Positions 32,567 through 32,588 of a stretch of 32,588 nucleotides of DNA are shown one piece after another. A model generated the notes under the pieces. That model was not told the origin of the DNA. It saw nothing but the letters and a program-made list of their open reading frames with translations, and searched no databases. This stretch comes from Streptococcus pseudopneumoniae (GTDB taxonomy: Bacteria; Bacillota; Bacilli; Lactobacillales; Streptococcaceae). The stretch lies in contig NZ_JVKV01000097.1 of the NCBI RefSeq assembly GCF_001072375.1, positions 1-32,588 on the forward strand. The letters run 5' to 3'. The translations under genes were made by a program, and so were the position numbers. The stretch's first letter is position 1, and each line of letters starts with the position of its first letter.

Positions 32567-32588
32567 CCTGAGCCTTGAAATGGGAAAG

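Noticed and set aside
1-32588. CRISPR arrays, insertion sequences, prophage or integrative element ends
   Set aside because: No evenly spaced direct repeats, transposase motifs, integrase or attachment-like repeats flank the tRNA or any other region.

Overview
The window is chromosomal DNA of a low-GC Firmicute, almost certainly a Streptococcus of the mitis/oralis/pneumoniae group. The evidence is the vexP1-vexP2-vexP3-vncR-vncS block followed by a class II fba, a secreted choline-binding protein, a BOX repeat (19241-19399), a CppA-family gene, and AGGAGG/extended -10 expression signals. An Amidase_3 choline-binding hydrolase and the gene order make a commensal viridans species at least as likely as S. 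pneumoniae. This is inference without a database search.

Layout. 1-5516 (+): Vex ABC exporter and VncRS two-component system. 5661-6542 (+): highly expressed fructose-bisphosphate aldolase. 6670-9526 (+): an accessory stretch with a membrane-anchored alpha/beta hydrolase, a histidine phosphatase and three small acidic unknown proteins that look like orphan immunity proteins. 9527-9907: the only gene-free stretch over 300 bases, with two promoter candidates and a small hairpin. 9908-13007 (+): a three-gene ABC-2 exporter and a GNAT acetyltransferase. 13055-13127: tRNA-Thr(CGT). 13204-14548 (+): a DUF6287-like anchored protein and a small membrane protein. 14595-16728 (-): choline-binding amidase and a DUF3397-like membrane protein. 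16980-19186 (+): dicarboxylate-type symporter plus ATP-grasp ligase, followed by a bidirectional terminator and a BOX element. 19413-24109 (-): a likely five-gene operon (ytqA radical SAM, ytqB/mnmM methyltransferase, an 84-residue basic protein, CPA1 antiporter, YihY). 24310-27366 (+): glucose-type PTS permease with cre-like palindrome, then an endonuclease/exonuclease/phosphatase protein. 27516-30966 (+): cppA, serine hydrolase, EamA transporter, CPBP protease. 31077-32360 (-): uracil permease behind a PyrR-type attenuator.

Most of the window is housekeeping or transport. Transport dominates: two ABC exporters, one PTS, one symporter, one antiporter, one drug/metabolite transporter and one NCS2 permease. 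Regulation visible in the DNA includes PyrR attenuation, probable CcpA control of the PTS, and three genes whose start codon falls where transcription should begin (leaderless candidates at 6670, 16728 and 24109).

I did not find a clear new defence or mobile system. The best leads are the immunity-like trio (8278-9526), the symporter with altered ion-site residues paired with an ATP-grasp enzyme, the unknown small protein in the tRNA-modification operon, and the leaderless starts.
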